Made by a program: the position numbers and the translations under genes | Shown: positions 1-6,319 of the stretch, piece by piece | Layout of the letters: each line of letters opens with the position of its first letter | How positions within the stretch are numbered: the first letter of the stretch is position 1 | The notes under the pieces: generated by a model | Told to the model about the DNA's origin: nothing | Databases searched by the model: none | What the model saw: the letters and a program-made list of their open reading frames with translations, nothing else | Assembly: GCA_003242675.1 (NCBI GenBank) | Contig: QGVE01000108.1 | Coordinates: 1 to 9,683, forward strand | Length of the DNA stretch: 9,683 nt | Source of the DNA: Bacillota bacterium | Lineage (GTDB): Bacteria; Bacillota_E; Symbiobacteriia; Symbiobacteriales; Symbiobacteriaceae | Direction of reading: 5' to 3'

Positions 1-325
1 GCTGGGAGAAGGCGACCTTCTCGGCGCCCCGGCCCTGATGGGTCGGGATGACGTACTCGTACCCGGTGATGTCGGTGACCGTCTCCTTCAGCCGGAAGTA
101 GCTGCTGGCGCCGGCGTACGACTCGTCGCCCTGCATCATCGCCGACCACTGGAAGTGGCTCATCGCACCCGTGCCGGAGTCCGTGAGCAGGTCGATGTAG
201 ACGTCGGACGAGCGCAGGAAGAACGGGTTGTAGTGCGCGGCTTTCAGCGCCCGCTCCCGGTCCTCCCGGGGGATCAGCCGGATCGGCTCCACCATCTTGA
301 TCTTGAAGGGCTCGCCCTTGGGCAT
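1..325 (-). CDS. tnaA: Tryptophanase (beta-eliminating lyase family), N-terminal 108 residues; gene continues off the left edge
   Basis: This family consists of PLP enzymes that split L-tryptophan to indole, pyruvate and ammonia, or tyrosine to phenol in the sister enzyme. The visible part shows family landmarks: [12 protein letters not shown] (6-17), the block [16 protein letters not shown] (41-56), [11 protein letters not shown] (66-76) with the tyrosine equivalent to the catalytic Tyr of tyrosine phenol-lyase, and PTHQGRGAE (94-102), whose Gln-Gly-Arg contacts the PLP phosphate. The PLP lysine lies outside the window. I prefer tryptophanase because the block reads SGTGAM (tyrosine phenol-lyases I recall read SGTNAM) and [10 protein letters not shown] resembles E. 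coli TnaA GYQYTIPTHQ, but the first 108 residues do not settle substrate. The ATG at 325 has an AAAGGAGGAGGAA Shine-Dalgarno close upstream. The gene lies downstream of a sigma-54 promoter and an activator gene on the same strand, so induction by its substrate is likely (inference). Confidence 0.9.
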   Translation of the reverse strand, partial: MPKGEPFKIKMVEPIRLIPREDRERALKAAHYNPFFLRSSDVYIDLLTDSGTGAMSHFQWSAMMQGDESYAGASSYFRLKETVTDITGYEYVIPTHQGRGAEKVAFSQ

Positions 326-373
326 GGTGGGTTCCTCCTCCTTTACGGGGATGGTGCGTCCTCCCATCTTCCG

Positions 374-389
374 AGCAAGGACCGTACCA
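374..389 (-). promoter_or_regulatory. Sigma-54 (-24/-12) promoter of the lyase gene
   Basis: On the minus strand the sequence is TGGTACGGTCCTTGCT, which fits the sigma-54 consensus TGGYAC-N5-TTGCW at every specified base. The invariant GG is at 388-387 and the GC at 376-375, exactly 10 bases apart. The predicted transcription start is near 363, giving a leader of about 38 nt before the ATG at 325. A promoter of this class needs an AAA+ activator, and one is encoded immediately upstream. Confidence 0.85.
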
Positions 390-428
390 CCGACAGCAGA
401 AGGGCCGGGAGGCTTCTCCCGGCCCGGT

Positions 429-451
429 CATGTATCACTTTGAGACACATG
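429..451. promoter_or_regulatory. Upstream activator site 1 (imperfect palindrome)
   Basis: This is a 23 bp imperfect dyad with arms CATGT...ACATG and inner TC...GA, centred on 440. The outer TGT and ACA are separated by 13 bases, and an alternative ACA gives TGT-N11-ACA. It lies about 77 bp upstream of the predicted sigma-54 start, the usual distance for an enhancer of an AAA+ activator. The TGT...ACA layout is typical of Fis-type helix-turn-helix activators, for example TyrR boxes. The binding protein is inferred to be the adjacent regulator. Confidence 0.6.
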
Positions 452-461
452 CTGTCGCGAT

Positions 462-480
462 ATGTATCATTTCGATACAT
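462..480. promoter_or_regulatory. Upstream activator site 2 (perfect 7 bp arms)
   Basis: ATGTATC-N5-GATACAT is a perfect inverted repeat centred on 471, with TGT-N11-ACA inside. It shares the half-site TGTATCA with site 1 and lies 31 bp from it centre to centre, close to three helical turns, so both would present to the same DNA face. Its last base is the first base of the complement of the regulator's TGA stop codon, so it sits directly at the end of the regulator gene. Confidence 0.65.
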
Positions 481-1859
481 CACCCCAGCCCGTACCGGGC
501 CAGCTTCCGGTAGAGGGTGGCCCGGGAGAGCCCCAGGTGGCGCGCCAGCGCGGCCTTCGAGTCGAAAGCGCGCAGCCCCGCCTCCAGCACCCGGCGCTCC
601 ACCTCCTCCAGGGTGGGGAACTGCCGCGGGTCGGTGAGCCCCAGCCACTCGTCGAGGCCGCGTTCGCCGCGCGCCGCGGCCTGCGGGCCGGCTCCGACGA
701 CGTCCGGCGGCAAGTCGCCCACGTCGATCACGTCGCCCTCCGCCAGCACCACGGCCTGCTCGACGACGTTCTCCAGCTCCCGGATGTTGCCCGGGAACGG
801 GTAGGCCATGAGCGCCCGCAGCGCGGCCGGCGTGAACCGGGCGGGCGGACGGCCCAGCCGCTCGCAGACCCGCCGCACCGCGTGGTCCAGGAACAGGGGC
901 AGGTCGGCCCGCCGCTCCCGGAGGGGCGGCAGCACCAGGTGGATCACCCGCAGCCGGTAGTACAGGTCCTCCCGGAACCGCTTCTCCCGCACCAGCTGCG
1001 CCAGGTTCTGGTTGGTGGCCGAGATGATGCGCACGTTCACCTTCTGCACCGTCGTGCCGCCGACCCGCCGGATCTCGCCGCTCTGCAGGGCGCGCAGGAG
1101 CTTGGCCTGCAGCCCCAGGTCCATGTCGCCGATCTCGTCCAGGAACAGCGTGCCGCCGTCGGCCAGCTGGAAGAGCCCCGGCCGCCCGCCCTTGCGGGAA
1201 CCGGTGAAGGCGCCTTCCTCGTAGCCGAAGAGCTCGCTCTCCAGCAGCGTCGCGGGGATCGCCGCGCAGTTGACGGCGATGAAGGGCTGGTCCTTGCGGG
1301 CGCTGCGGTTGTGGATCAGGCGGGCGATGACCTCCTTGCCCGTGCCGCTCTCGCCCTCGATGAGCACGGGCGAGTCCACGGTGGCCGCCTTGCGCGCGGT
1401 GAGGTACATGCGCTGGGCCGCCGGGCTCTGCCCGATGATGAGGCCGTCCTCGACGACGGGGACGGCCGTCAGGTTCTCCCGCAGGAGGTCGATCGTGCTC
1501 AGGGCCTCGTCCAGCTGCCGGGAGAGCGCCAGGACCTCGGTGATGTCCCGGAACACCGACACCGCGCCCACCATGCGTCCCCGGTCGTACACCGGCACGA
1601 TGTTGGAGACCACCACGTGATCGAAGACCCGCGTCCGGACGCCGACCAGGGGCTTGCGGGTGGCGAGCACGTCCAGGATGTGCGACGTGGGCACGACGTC
1701 GCTCACGTGCCGGCCCACCACCTGGTCCCGGGTCAGTCCGGTGATGCGAGTGTTGGCCTCGTTGGCGTAGATGACGTAGCCCTCGCGGTCGACGGCGACC
1801 ACGCCGTCGTGCAGGCTGTCCAGCACCTGAACCGCGAACCGCAGGATTGCCCTGTCCAC
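480..1859 (-). CDS. Sigma-54-dependent transcriptional activator, PAS-AAA+-Fis type HTH (TyrR-like layout without ACT domain)
   Basis: A 459-residue enhancer-binding protein. An N-terminal PAS sensor spans roughly residues 10-108 and ends in the typical FRDITEV, followed by a short helical linker. The AAA+ domain (about 143-375) has Walker A GESGTGKE (169-176), the sigma-54 contact loop GAFTGS (216-221), Walker [11 protein letters not shown] (236-245), the arginine-finger region FREDLYYRL (295-303) and [11 protein letters not shown] (355-365). The C-terminal Fis-type HTH is [20 protein letters not shown] (434-453). The intact GAFTGS means it can work with sigma-54. The start is GTG at 1859, with GGGGGGAG about 5 bases upstream. 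The gene follows the PBP gene by 57 bp. Next downstream on the same strand come two palindromes, a sigma-54 promoter and the lyase gene, so the lyase is the likely target. The PAS ligand is unknown, and an aromatic amino acid is only a guess. Confidence 0.93.
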   Translation of the reverse strand: MDRAILRFAVQVLDSLHDGVVAVDREGYVIYANEANTRITGLTRDQVVGRHVSDVVPTSHILDVLATRKPLVGVRTRVFDHVVVSNIVPVYDRGRMVGAVSVFRDITEVLALSRQLDEALSTIDLLRENLTAVPVVEDGLIIGQSPAAQRMYLTARKAATVDSPVLIEGESGTGKEVIARLIHNRSARKDQPFIAVNCAAIPATLLESELFGYEEGAFTGSRKGGRPGLFQLADGGTLFLDEIGDMDLGLQAKLLRALQSGEIRRVGGTTVQKVNVRIISATNQNLAQLVREKRFREDLYYRLRVIHLVLPPLRERRADLPLFLDHAVRRVCERLGRPPARFTPAALRALMAYPFPGNIRELENVVEQAVVLAEGDVIDVGDLPPDVVGAGPQAAARGERGLDEWLGLTDPRQFPTLEEVERRVLEAGLRAFDSKAALARHLGLSRATLYRKLARYGLG

Positions 1860-1874
1860 CTGTGCTCCCCCCGT

Positions 1875-1896
1875 CGGCGCGCCCGGCCGCGCGCCG
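1875..1896. repeat. GC-only hairpin between PBP gene and activator gene
   Basis: CGGCGCGC and GCGCGCCG form a perfect 8 bp stem with a 6-base loop in the 57 bp gap. No T-run follows on the minus strand, so it is not a standard intrinsic terminator. It lies directly upstream of the activator's GGGGGGAG ribosome binding site. It could attenuate read-through from the PBP gene, protect mRNA ends, or reflect only GC richness. Confidence 0.5.
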
Positions 1897-1916
1897 CCAG
1901 GAGACGACTTCCACGC

Positions 1917-4397
1917 CTAGGGCGGGGGTTCCTCCACGTCCGGGCCTGCCGGCAGCTCGCTGACCCCCGCCGTGCCGCGCTCCGCCTCTTCCGGCGCGCC
2001 CGTCCCCTCCTCCCCTTCCGGTGCACCGTCGCCCTCCGGCAGATCGCCCTCGTCGGGCGGCTCCGCACCCTCCGGTTCTTCCCCGGCCCGCGGCCTCCAC
2101 CAGTCGCCGGGAATCGTCAGCCAGTTCCGGAGGGCCTGGGGCTGAGGCTGGCAGGTGACCGTGGGCAGCTCGTCCGTCCAGTCGGCCGGGAGGTACCGGG
2201 GGTTCCAGGGGTCGGTGGGGTGGCGCACCAGCGGCTCCGGCCGCCGGATGAACAGCCGCTCCACCGGCTTCCCCGGGCACCCCGGCTGCCACAGCTGCCA
2301 CTGCTGGTAGGCCGGGCGGCCGTCCTGCGCCGGGATGGTCACCTGCACCGCCTTCGCCTTGACCAGCAGCTTGCCGCTGCCCTTCGGCTCGTGCCCTGCC
2401 AGGAACAGCTCCTGCACCACCTGGCCGGGCGGGCAGTTGGCGTCGGGCAGCATGCCGGTCAGCCGGCAGACCGTGACGTCCACGACCGCGGCGGGGCGGG
2501 GCCAGTCCTCGGGGGGCTCGGTGACCGCCTGGGTCATGATGCGGTTCCAGATCTGCACCGGCACATAGGCGCCGGTCCAGGGAAGGGGGTTGGACGGATC
2601 GTCGTAGCCGGTCCAGACGCCGGTGACCAGGTCCGGCGTGAAGCCGATGAACCACGCGTCCCGGTTCTCCTCCGTCGTGCCGGTCTTGCCGGCGGCGGGC
2701 CACCCGCGGAAGCCCCCGGTGAAGGCGTAGGCCGTCCCCCGGCGGATGACGCCCTTCATCATGTCGATCATCAGGTACGCGGCGCCGGGGCTGACCACCT
2801 GCTCCTCCCGCGGCTGCGCCTCGAACAGCACCTCCCCGCTCAGGTCGACGATCCGGGTGATGACCACCGGGTCGACCTTCCGCCCCAGGTTGGCGATGGC
2901 CCCGTAGGCGGCCGTGAGGTCGAGCACGGTGACGCCCTTCTCGATGCCCCCCAGGGCCAGGGCCAGGTTCTCGTCCTCCGGGAGGATCGTGGTGAGCCCC
3001 ATCTTCCGCGCCAGCGCGGCCCCCTCCCAGGGCCCGCCGGCGTACATCATGGCCCGCACGGCCATGGGGTTGACCGACTGCTCGACCCCCCACCGGGCCG
3101 GCTTCAGGCCCTGGTATCGGAAGTCGAAGTTCTGCGGCCAGACCGTGGTGCCGTCGTTGGAGAGCCGCACCGGCGCGTCGTCCAGGATGGTCGCCGGCGA
3201 CAGCCCGGCCTCCAAGGCAGGCAGGTAGGCGACGATCGGCTTGATCGCCGAGCCCGGCTGCCGGAGGGCGTCGGTCGCCCGGTTGAACTCCAGCATGCCC
3301 TCCCGGGTGCGCCCGCCGACCAGGGCCAGCACCTCGCCGGTGCGGGGGTTGAGCACGACCACCGCAGCCTCCGGGCGCGGCCCCTCGGCCGGGATGCCGT
3401 ACCGCTCGTCGGCGGCCGCCATCTGCTCGGCCACGGCCTGCTCCGCCAGGGCCTGCAGCTTCGGGTCGAGCGTGGTGTAGACCCTGAGCCCCGCGCGGGC
3501 GACCGACTGCGGGTCCTTCAGCCTGATCCCGTACCGCTCCGCCAGGCCGGGCTGCGCGTCGGTGAGGATGTTGATGACGTAATCGATGAAATCGTTGCCC
3601 TCCTGCTTCCGCCCCTCGCCCTCAAACGTGTTGGCGAGCACCGGCCGGAAGGCCATCGCCTCCTCGTACTGCTCCTGCGTGATCAGCCCCTCCCGGAGCA
3701 TCGCGTCCAGCACCACGGCGCGCCGGGCGAGGGAGGCCTCCATGTCCACGTACGGGTCGTAGAGGGACGGGCCGTTGACCATCCCGGCCAGCTGGGCCGC
3801 CTCGGCGAGGTTCAGCTCCCCGACGTCCTTGCCGAAGAAGGTCTCGGCTGCGGCCTGGATGCCGTAGGCCCCCTGGCCGAAGTAGATCTGGTTGAGGTAC
3901 ATCTCCAGGATCTGGTCCTTGGAGAACTTCCGCTCCAGCTGGATGGCGATCCACGCCTCCTGCAGCTTCCGCCGCAGGCTGACCTCCTGCGTCAGCCAGC
4001 CGCTGCGGGCCAGCTGCTGGGTGATGGTGGACCCGCCCTCGATCCGGCCCCCCGGCAGACCCAGCAGGTAGAGGCCCGTCCGCCAGGCGGCCCGGGCGAG
4101 GCCGCGGGGATCCACGCCGTAGTGGGAGCGGAAGCGGGGATCCTCCACGGCGATGAAGGCGTTCTGCACGTGCTCCGGGACCTGGCTGAGCTTGACCAGG
4201 ATGCGGTTCTCCCCGCTGTGCAGGCGGTAGACCTCGTTTCCGTCGCGGTCGTAGATGACCGTGCTGGTCGCCCAGTTCAGCTCGCTGAGCTCCGGCGCGG
4301 CGGCGATGGTCTGCGCCACGAATACGGCGATCCCGGCACCGGCGACGACGAAAATGGCCAGAAGGGTCCACAGGGCGTAACGCCAGGCCCGCCGCAT
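1917..4397 (-). CDS. Class A penicillin-binding protein, PBP1A type (bifunctional peptidoglycan glycosyltransferase/transpeptidase)
   Basis: An 826-residue enzyme that polymerises lipid II glycan and cross-links the peptide stems outside the membrane. One N-terminal membrane anchor spans about residues 8-30. The GT51 glycosyltransferase domain (about 55-230) has VEDPRF (84-89, catalytic Glu 85), GGSTITQQLAR (121-131), RKLQEAW (143-149) and EMYLNQIYFGQGAYGIQAAA (165-184). The transpeptidase domain (about 340-630) has SAIK (383-386, nucleophile Ser383), SVN (441-443) and KTGT (571-574), so all catalytic motifs are intact. Beyond the core lies a segment with four cysteines (644, 655, 707, 749), followed by a Glu/Pro/Gly-rich acidic tail from about 770. 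The ATG at 4397 is preceded directly by GGAGGAGG, with unusually short spacing. No other ATG, GTG or TTG start is in frame before the anchor. It lies downstream of the rsfS terminator, so it needs its own promoter, which I could not identify convincingly. Confidence 0.95.
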   Translation of the reverse strand: MRRAWRYALWTLLAIFVVAGAGIAVFVAQTIAAAPELSELNWATSTVIYDRDGNEVYRLHSGENRILVKLSQVPEHVQNAFIAVEDPRFRSHYGVDPRGLARAAWRTGLYLLGLPGGRIEGGSTITQQLARSGWLTQEVSLRRKLQEAWIAIQLERKFSKDQILEMYLNQIYFGQGAYGIQAAAETFFGKDVGELNLAEAAQLAGMVNGPSLYDPYVDMEASLARRAVVLDAMLREGLITQEQYEEAMAFRPVLANTFEGEGRKQEGNDFIDYVINILTDAQPGLAERYGIRLKDPQSVARAGLRVYTTLDPKLQALAEQAVAEQMAAADERYGIPAEGPRPEAAVVVLNPRTGEVLALVGGRTREGMLEFNRATDALRQPGSAIKPIVAYLPALEAGLSPATILDDAPVRLSNDGTTVWPQNFDFRYQGLKPARWGVEQSVNPMAVRAMMYAGGPWEGAALARKMGLTTILPEDENLALALGGIEKGVTVLDLTAAYGAIANLGRKVDPVVITRIVDLSGEVLFEAQPREEQVVSPGAAYLMIDMMKGVIRRGTAYAFTGGFRGWPAAGKTGTTEENRDAWFIGFTPDLVTGVWTGYDDPSNPLPWTGAYVPVQIWNRIMTQAVTEPPEDWPRPAAVVDVTVCRLTGMLPDANCPPGQVVQELFLAGHEPKGSGKLLVKAKAVQVTIPAQDGRPAYQQWQLWQPGCPGKPVERLFIRRPEPLVRHPTDPWNPRYLPADWTDELPTVTCQPQPQALRNWLTIPGDWWRPRAGEEPEGAEPPDEGDLPEGDGAPEGEEGTGAPEEAERGTAGVSELPAGPDVEEPPP

Positions 4398-4450
4398 CCT
4401 CCTCCGCCCCCTTCCGCGCGGTGGACTGACTGGGACGTATAGTGTGCACG

Positions 4451-4480
4451 AAAAAAGGGACGGCCTCTCGCCGTCCCTTT
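4451..4480 (-). terminator. Intrinsic terminator after rsfS
   Basis: On the minus strand, a stem reading AAAGGGACGGC on one side and GCCGTCCCTTT on the other (11 perfect pairs, loop GAGAG) is followed by a run of six T. It begins 10 bases after the rsfS stop codon. It separates the ribosome-biogenesis operon from the PBP gene. The plus strand has only three T after the stem, so it mainly serves minus-strand transcription. Confidence 0.9.
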
Positions 4481-4490
4481 GGGATTGAAG

Positions 4491-4850
4491 CTACCCTACA
4501 GCCGGAGTCTCGATGGCAACCTCCACCGCGTCGCCCCAAAGCCGCTCCAGGTTGTAGAACGTCCGCTCCTCCTCCTGCATCACGTGGATGACCACGTCGC
4601 CGAAGTCGAGCAGCACCCACCGGCCGCCGCGGTAGCCCTCCACGTGGTGAGCCCGGTAGCCCTTCTTGGCGAGCTCCTCCTCCACGTGGTCCACGATCGC
4701 CCGCACATGGGTGCCGCTGTTGCCGGTGCAGATGACGAAGTAGTCGGCCACCACGGAGATCGCGCGGATGTCAAGGATCCGGACATCCCGGGCCTTCTTC
4801 TCGTCTGCAGCGATGGCAGCCCACCGGGCCAACTCGGCGGAATCCGTCAA
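4491..4850 (-). CDS. rsfS: Ribosomal silencing factor RsfS (Iojap/YbeB/YqeL)
   Basis: A 119-residue protein of the RsfS family, which binds uL14 on the 50S subunit and blocks joining with 30S when nutrients are scarce. Family landmarks, numbered from the start chosen here, are VADYFVICTGNS (34-45), GYRGGRWVLLDFGDVVIHV (72-90) and FYNLERLWGD (98-107). I chose the TTG at 4850 because AAAGGAG ends 9 bases upstream and the length then matches the usual 115-120 residues. A GTG at 4871 in the same frame would add 7 residues but has no Shine-Dalgarno. The gene is the last of the cluster and is followed 10 bases later by an intrinsic terminator. A 255 bp gap separates it from yqeK, so it may also have its own promoter. 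Confidence 0.93.
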   Translation of the reverse strand: MTDSAELARWAAIAADEKKARDVRILDIRAISVVADYFVICTGNSGTHVRAIVDHVEEELAKKGYRAHHVEGYRGGRWVLLDFGDVVIHVMQEEERTFYNLERLWGDAVEVAIETPAVG

Positions 4851-4866
4851 TCCGGCATTCTCCTTT
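4848..4866 (-). promoter_or_regulatory. Ribosome binding site that decides the rsfS start (TTG)
   Basis: AAAGGAG (4866-4860 on the minus strand) is separated by 9 bases from TTG (4850-4848). It lies inside the 7-codon extension that a GTG start at 4871 would require, which argues against that longer form. An out-of-frame ATG overlaps the site (AAAGGAGAATG) and opens only a 3-codon reading frame. Confidence 0.65.
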
Positions 4867-4874
4867 CGCACGAA

Positions 4875-4913
4875 TTATCTATCGATAGTCCACCCTATTC
4901 GCTCCTCGCCCAC
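4875..4913 (-). other. Possible 12-codon leader ORF with strong ribosome binding site, upstream of rsfS
   Basis: AGGAGG (4924-4919), a 5-base spacer and GTG (4913) open a 12-codon frame reading MGEERIGWTIDR. It ends at TAA (4877-4875), 24 bases before the rsfS TTG. It is in the same frame as rsfS, so only this TAA separates them. It could be a translated leader, a remnant of an older longer rsfS start, or chance. No attenuation structure depends on it in any way I can show. Confidence 0.22.
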
Positions 4914-4928
4914 AGGTTCCTCCTCTGC

Positions 4929-4974
4929 CGCGGACCGCGCTGCCCGCCCGGCGCGGCCGGCGGACCGCCGGCCG
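4929..4974. repeat. Pair of GC palindromes sharing the core CGGACCG
   Basis: CGCGG-A-CCGCG (4929-4939) and a longer dyad with 10-base arms around a central A (4954-4974) share the core CGGACCG. Both lie in the gap between yqeK and rsfS. The longer one would form a very stable hairpin in RNA but has no T-run after it. Function unknown. Confidence 0.5.
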
Positions 4975-5017
4975 TATCCAGCCGGGTTCCGGTCCCCATG
5001 GGGATCCCTACACCTTC

Positions 5018-5046
5018 ATTGTCATGTCGCGACAAAGCAGATTCAA
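5018..5046 (-). promoter_or_regulatory. Candidate internal promoter for rsfS with a palindrome in the spacer
   Basis: On the minus strand, TTGAAT (5046-5041), a 17-base spacer and GACAAT (5023-5018) make a moderate sigma-70/sigma-A match, 4 of 6 in each box. The perfect palindrome TGTCGCGACA (5025-5034) lies in the spacer, within the larger dyad TTGTCATGTCGCGACAA (5019-5035), where a repressor could act. The predicted start near 5011 would give rsfS a leader of about 160 nt. The AT content here is higher than in the flanking DNA. Confidence 0.35.
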
Positions 5047-5105
5047 GCCCCCGGGCGCCGTCAAATCCTTGTCCGGCAGGCGCAATCTGGATCGGGCCCG
5101 GCCCC

Positions 5106-5690
5106 TCACCGGCGCGCCGGTCCCCTCTGCAGGAGCCAGTTGCGCGCCTCCACGGAGGCGGGGTGGATGAGCCACCCCTGCTGGACCAGGTAGACCAGGG
5201 AGTTGTCCAGGGCCTCCAGCAGGGCCCGGTCCAGGTCCTTCTCCGCCGTTTCCCGGACCGCCGCCGCCCCGGGGAAGCGGCGCCCCGGCTCGGCGTAGTC
5301 GGCCACGTACAGGACCTTCTCCAGCAGGGTCATTTCTGCCCGGCCCGTGGTATGGGTCGCGATGGCCTGCAGCACGTCGCCGTCGGTCACCAGCCCCTCC
5401 TCCGCGAGCAGCGCGGCGGCGACCGGCCCGTGCAGGAGGTGCGGGGCCGCCCGCTCCACCGGGTGGACGGAAAGCCCCAGACGCTCCGCCTCCCGGAGCA
5501 GGGCCTCGGGCGGCAGCGGCTTGGCGTAGTCGTGCATGAGCGCCGCCACCGCCGCCTGGGTGGGATCGGCGCCGTGGAGGCGGGCCAGGTGGCGGGCGTA
5601 CTCCAGCACCCGGTAGGTGTGCGCCAGCCGCTCCCCGGTCACCCGGCTCCGCAGCCGGGCCTCCAGCTCGCTCCACTCAGCCACGGGCAT
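5106..5690 (-). CDS. yqeK: HD-domain hydrolase YqeK, bis(5'-nucleosyl)-tetraphosphatase (symmetrical)
   Basis: A 194-residue member of the YqeK family, known to hydrolyse Ap4A to two ADP using a di-iron HD centre. The metal-binding residues are visible: His24 in RLAHTYRV, His53-Asp54 in LMHDYAK, His87 in LLHGP, His113 in ATHTTG and Asp131 in YVADYAEPGRR. Length is normal for the family. The ATG at 5690 is preceded by GGAGGGG and lies inside nadD, overlapping it by 14 bases in another frame, so the two are probably translationally coupled. The nadD-yqeK-rsfS order is the classic Firmicutes arrangement. I see no clear terminator right after the gene. Confidence 0.93.
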   Translation of the reverse strand: MPVAEWSELEARLRSRVTGERLAHTYRVLEYARHLARLHGADPTQAAVAALMHDYAKPLPPEALLREAERLGLSVHPVERAAPHLLHGPVAAALLAEEGLVTDGDVLQAIATHTTGRAEMTLLEKVLYVADYAEPGRRFPGAAAVRETAEKDLDRALLEALDNSLVYLVQQGWLIHPASVEARNWLLQRGPARR

Positions 5691-6297
5691 CGCCCCTCCG
5701 GTAGAGGCCGTGTTCGGCGATGTAGCGGGCCACGGGGTCGGGCACCAGGTAGCGCAGCGGGTAGCCCTCCGCGGCCAGCCGCCGGAGGTCGGCCGAGGCG
5801 ACGGCGACCCCCGGGATCTCCAGGAGCCGCACGCGCGCGGAAAGGCGCGGCCCCAGCTCGGCCAGGAGCCGGTGCGCCGCGGCCAGGTCGTAGCCGGGCC
5901 GGGTGACCACGAAGAAGTCCGTGCTCGCCAGGAGGGCCTCCCACTCCCGCCAGGTGCGGATCTCCAGCAGGCTGTCCAGGCCGACGATCAGGGCGAGCTC
6001 CCAGTCCGGGTGCTCCGCCGCCAGCGCCCGCACCGTGTCGATGGTGTAGGACGGCCCGGGGCGCCGGAGCTCCAGGTCCGAGAATGCGAAGGCGGGATTG
6101 TCGGCGATGGCCAGCCGGACCATCGCCGCCCGGTGCTCCGCCGGCGTCACCGGCTGCCCCTGCTTGTGCGGCGGCTCACGGTTGGGCAGGAAGACGACCC
6201 GCTCCACGCCGGTCCGGTAGAGCACCCCCTGGGCCGCCGCCAGGTGGCCCAGGTGAATCGGGTCGAACGTGCCGCCGAGGATGGCGACGCGCGCCAT
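5677..6297 (-). CDS. nadD: Nicotinate-nucleotide adenylyltransferase
   Basis: A 206-residue enzyme transferring AMP from ATP to nicotinate mononucleotide, the penultimate step of NAD synthesis. Landmarks are the nucleotidyltransferase signature GGTFDPIHLGH (8-18, with HxGH at 15-18), FLPNREPPHK (36-45), GPSYTIDTVR (81-90), VGLDSL (105-110) and the Trp of RTWREWE (114-120). The C-terminal phosphate-binding motif, usually ISSTxIR, reads VASADLRR (166-173), a relaxed version that keeps one Ser and the Arg. The ATG at 6297 has GAGGGGG upstream. The gene starts 22 bases after the yhbY stop and overlaps yqeK by 14 bases. Confidence 0.95.
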   Translation of the reverse strand: MARVAILGGTFDPIHLGHLAAAQGVLYRTGVERVVFLPNREPPHKQGQPVTPAEHRAAMVRLAIADNPAFAFSDLELRRPGPSYTIDTVRALAAEHPDWELALIVGLDSLLEIRTWREWEALLASTDFFVVTRPGYDLAAAHRLLAELGPRLSARVRLLEIPGVAVASADLRRLAAEGYPLRYLVPDPVARYIAEHGLYRRGDARG

Positions 6298-6319
6298 GGA
6301 ATCGCCCCCTCGTCCGTCC

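Noticed and set aside
1..325. Tyrosine phenol-lyase as the identity of the left-edge gene
   Set aside because: Not excluded, but SGTGAM and [10 protein letters not shown] look closer to tryptophanase. The substrate-deciding residues beyond position 108 are outside the window.
38..637. Plus-strand open frame across the lyase start and control region
   Set aside because: It would overlap the lyase N-terminus, the sigma-54 promoter and the activator's HTH. Composition is low-complexity and there is no supporting start signal.
343..3093. Long minus-strand open frame overlapping PBP and activator in another frame
   Set aside because: Gly/Arg/Ala/Pro-rich translation without motifs. It spans the end of one real gene and the whole of another.
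462..4442. Very long open frame on the plus strand (about 1,300 codons) opposite the activator and PBP genes
   Set aside because: It is a by-product of high GC and biased third positions. The translation is low-complexity (His, Arg, Gly, Pro, Leu) with no domain, and the opposite strand encodes two clear proteins with all catalytic motifs.
4436..4464. Possible promoter for the PBP gene (TATACG at 4441-4436, minus strand)
   Set aside because: The -10 match is fair, but no acceptable -35 occurs at 16-18 bases. That position falls inside the terminator stem.
4874..4902. Possible rsfS promoter with -10 GATAAT (4879-4874, minus strand)
   Set aside because: The -10 box is good and is AT-rich, but the hexamer at -35 (GCGAAT) does not match. 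Kept only as part of the palindrome-rich gap observation.
4895..4999. 34-codon minus-strand ORF starting in the CCATGG palindrome between yqeK and rsfS
   Set aside because: No Shine-Dalgarno before the ATG, and the translation is Gly/Pro/Arg-rich, as expected from random GC-rich DNA.
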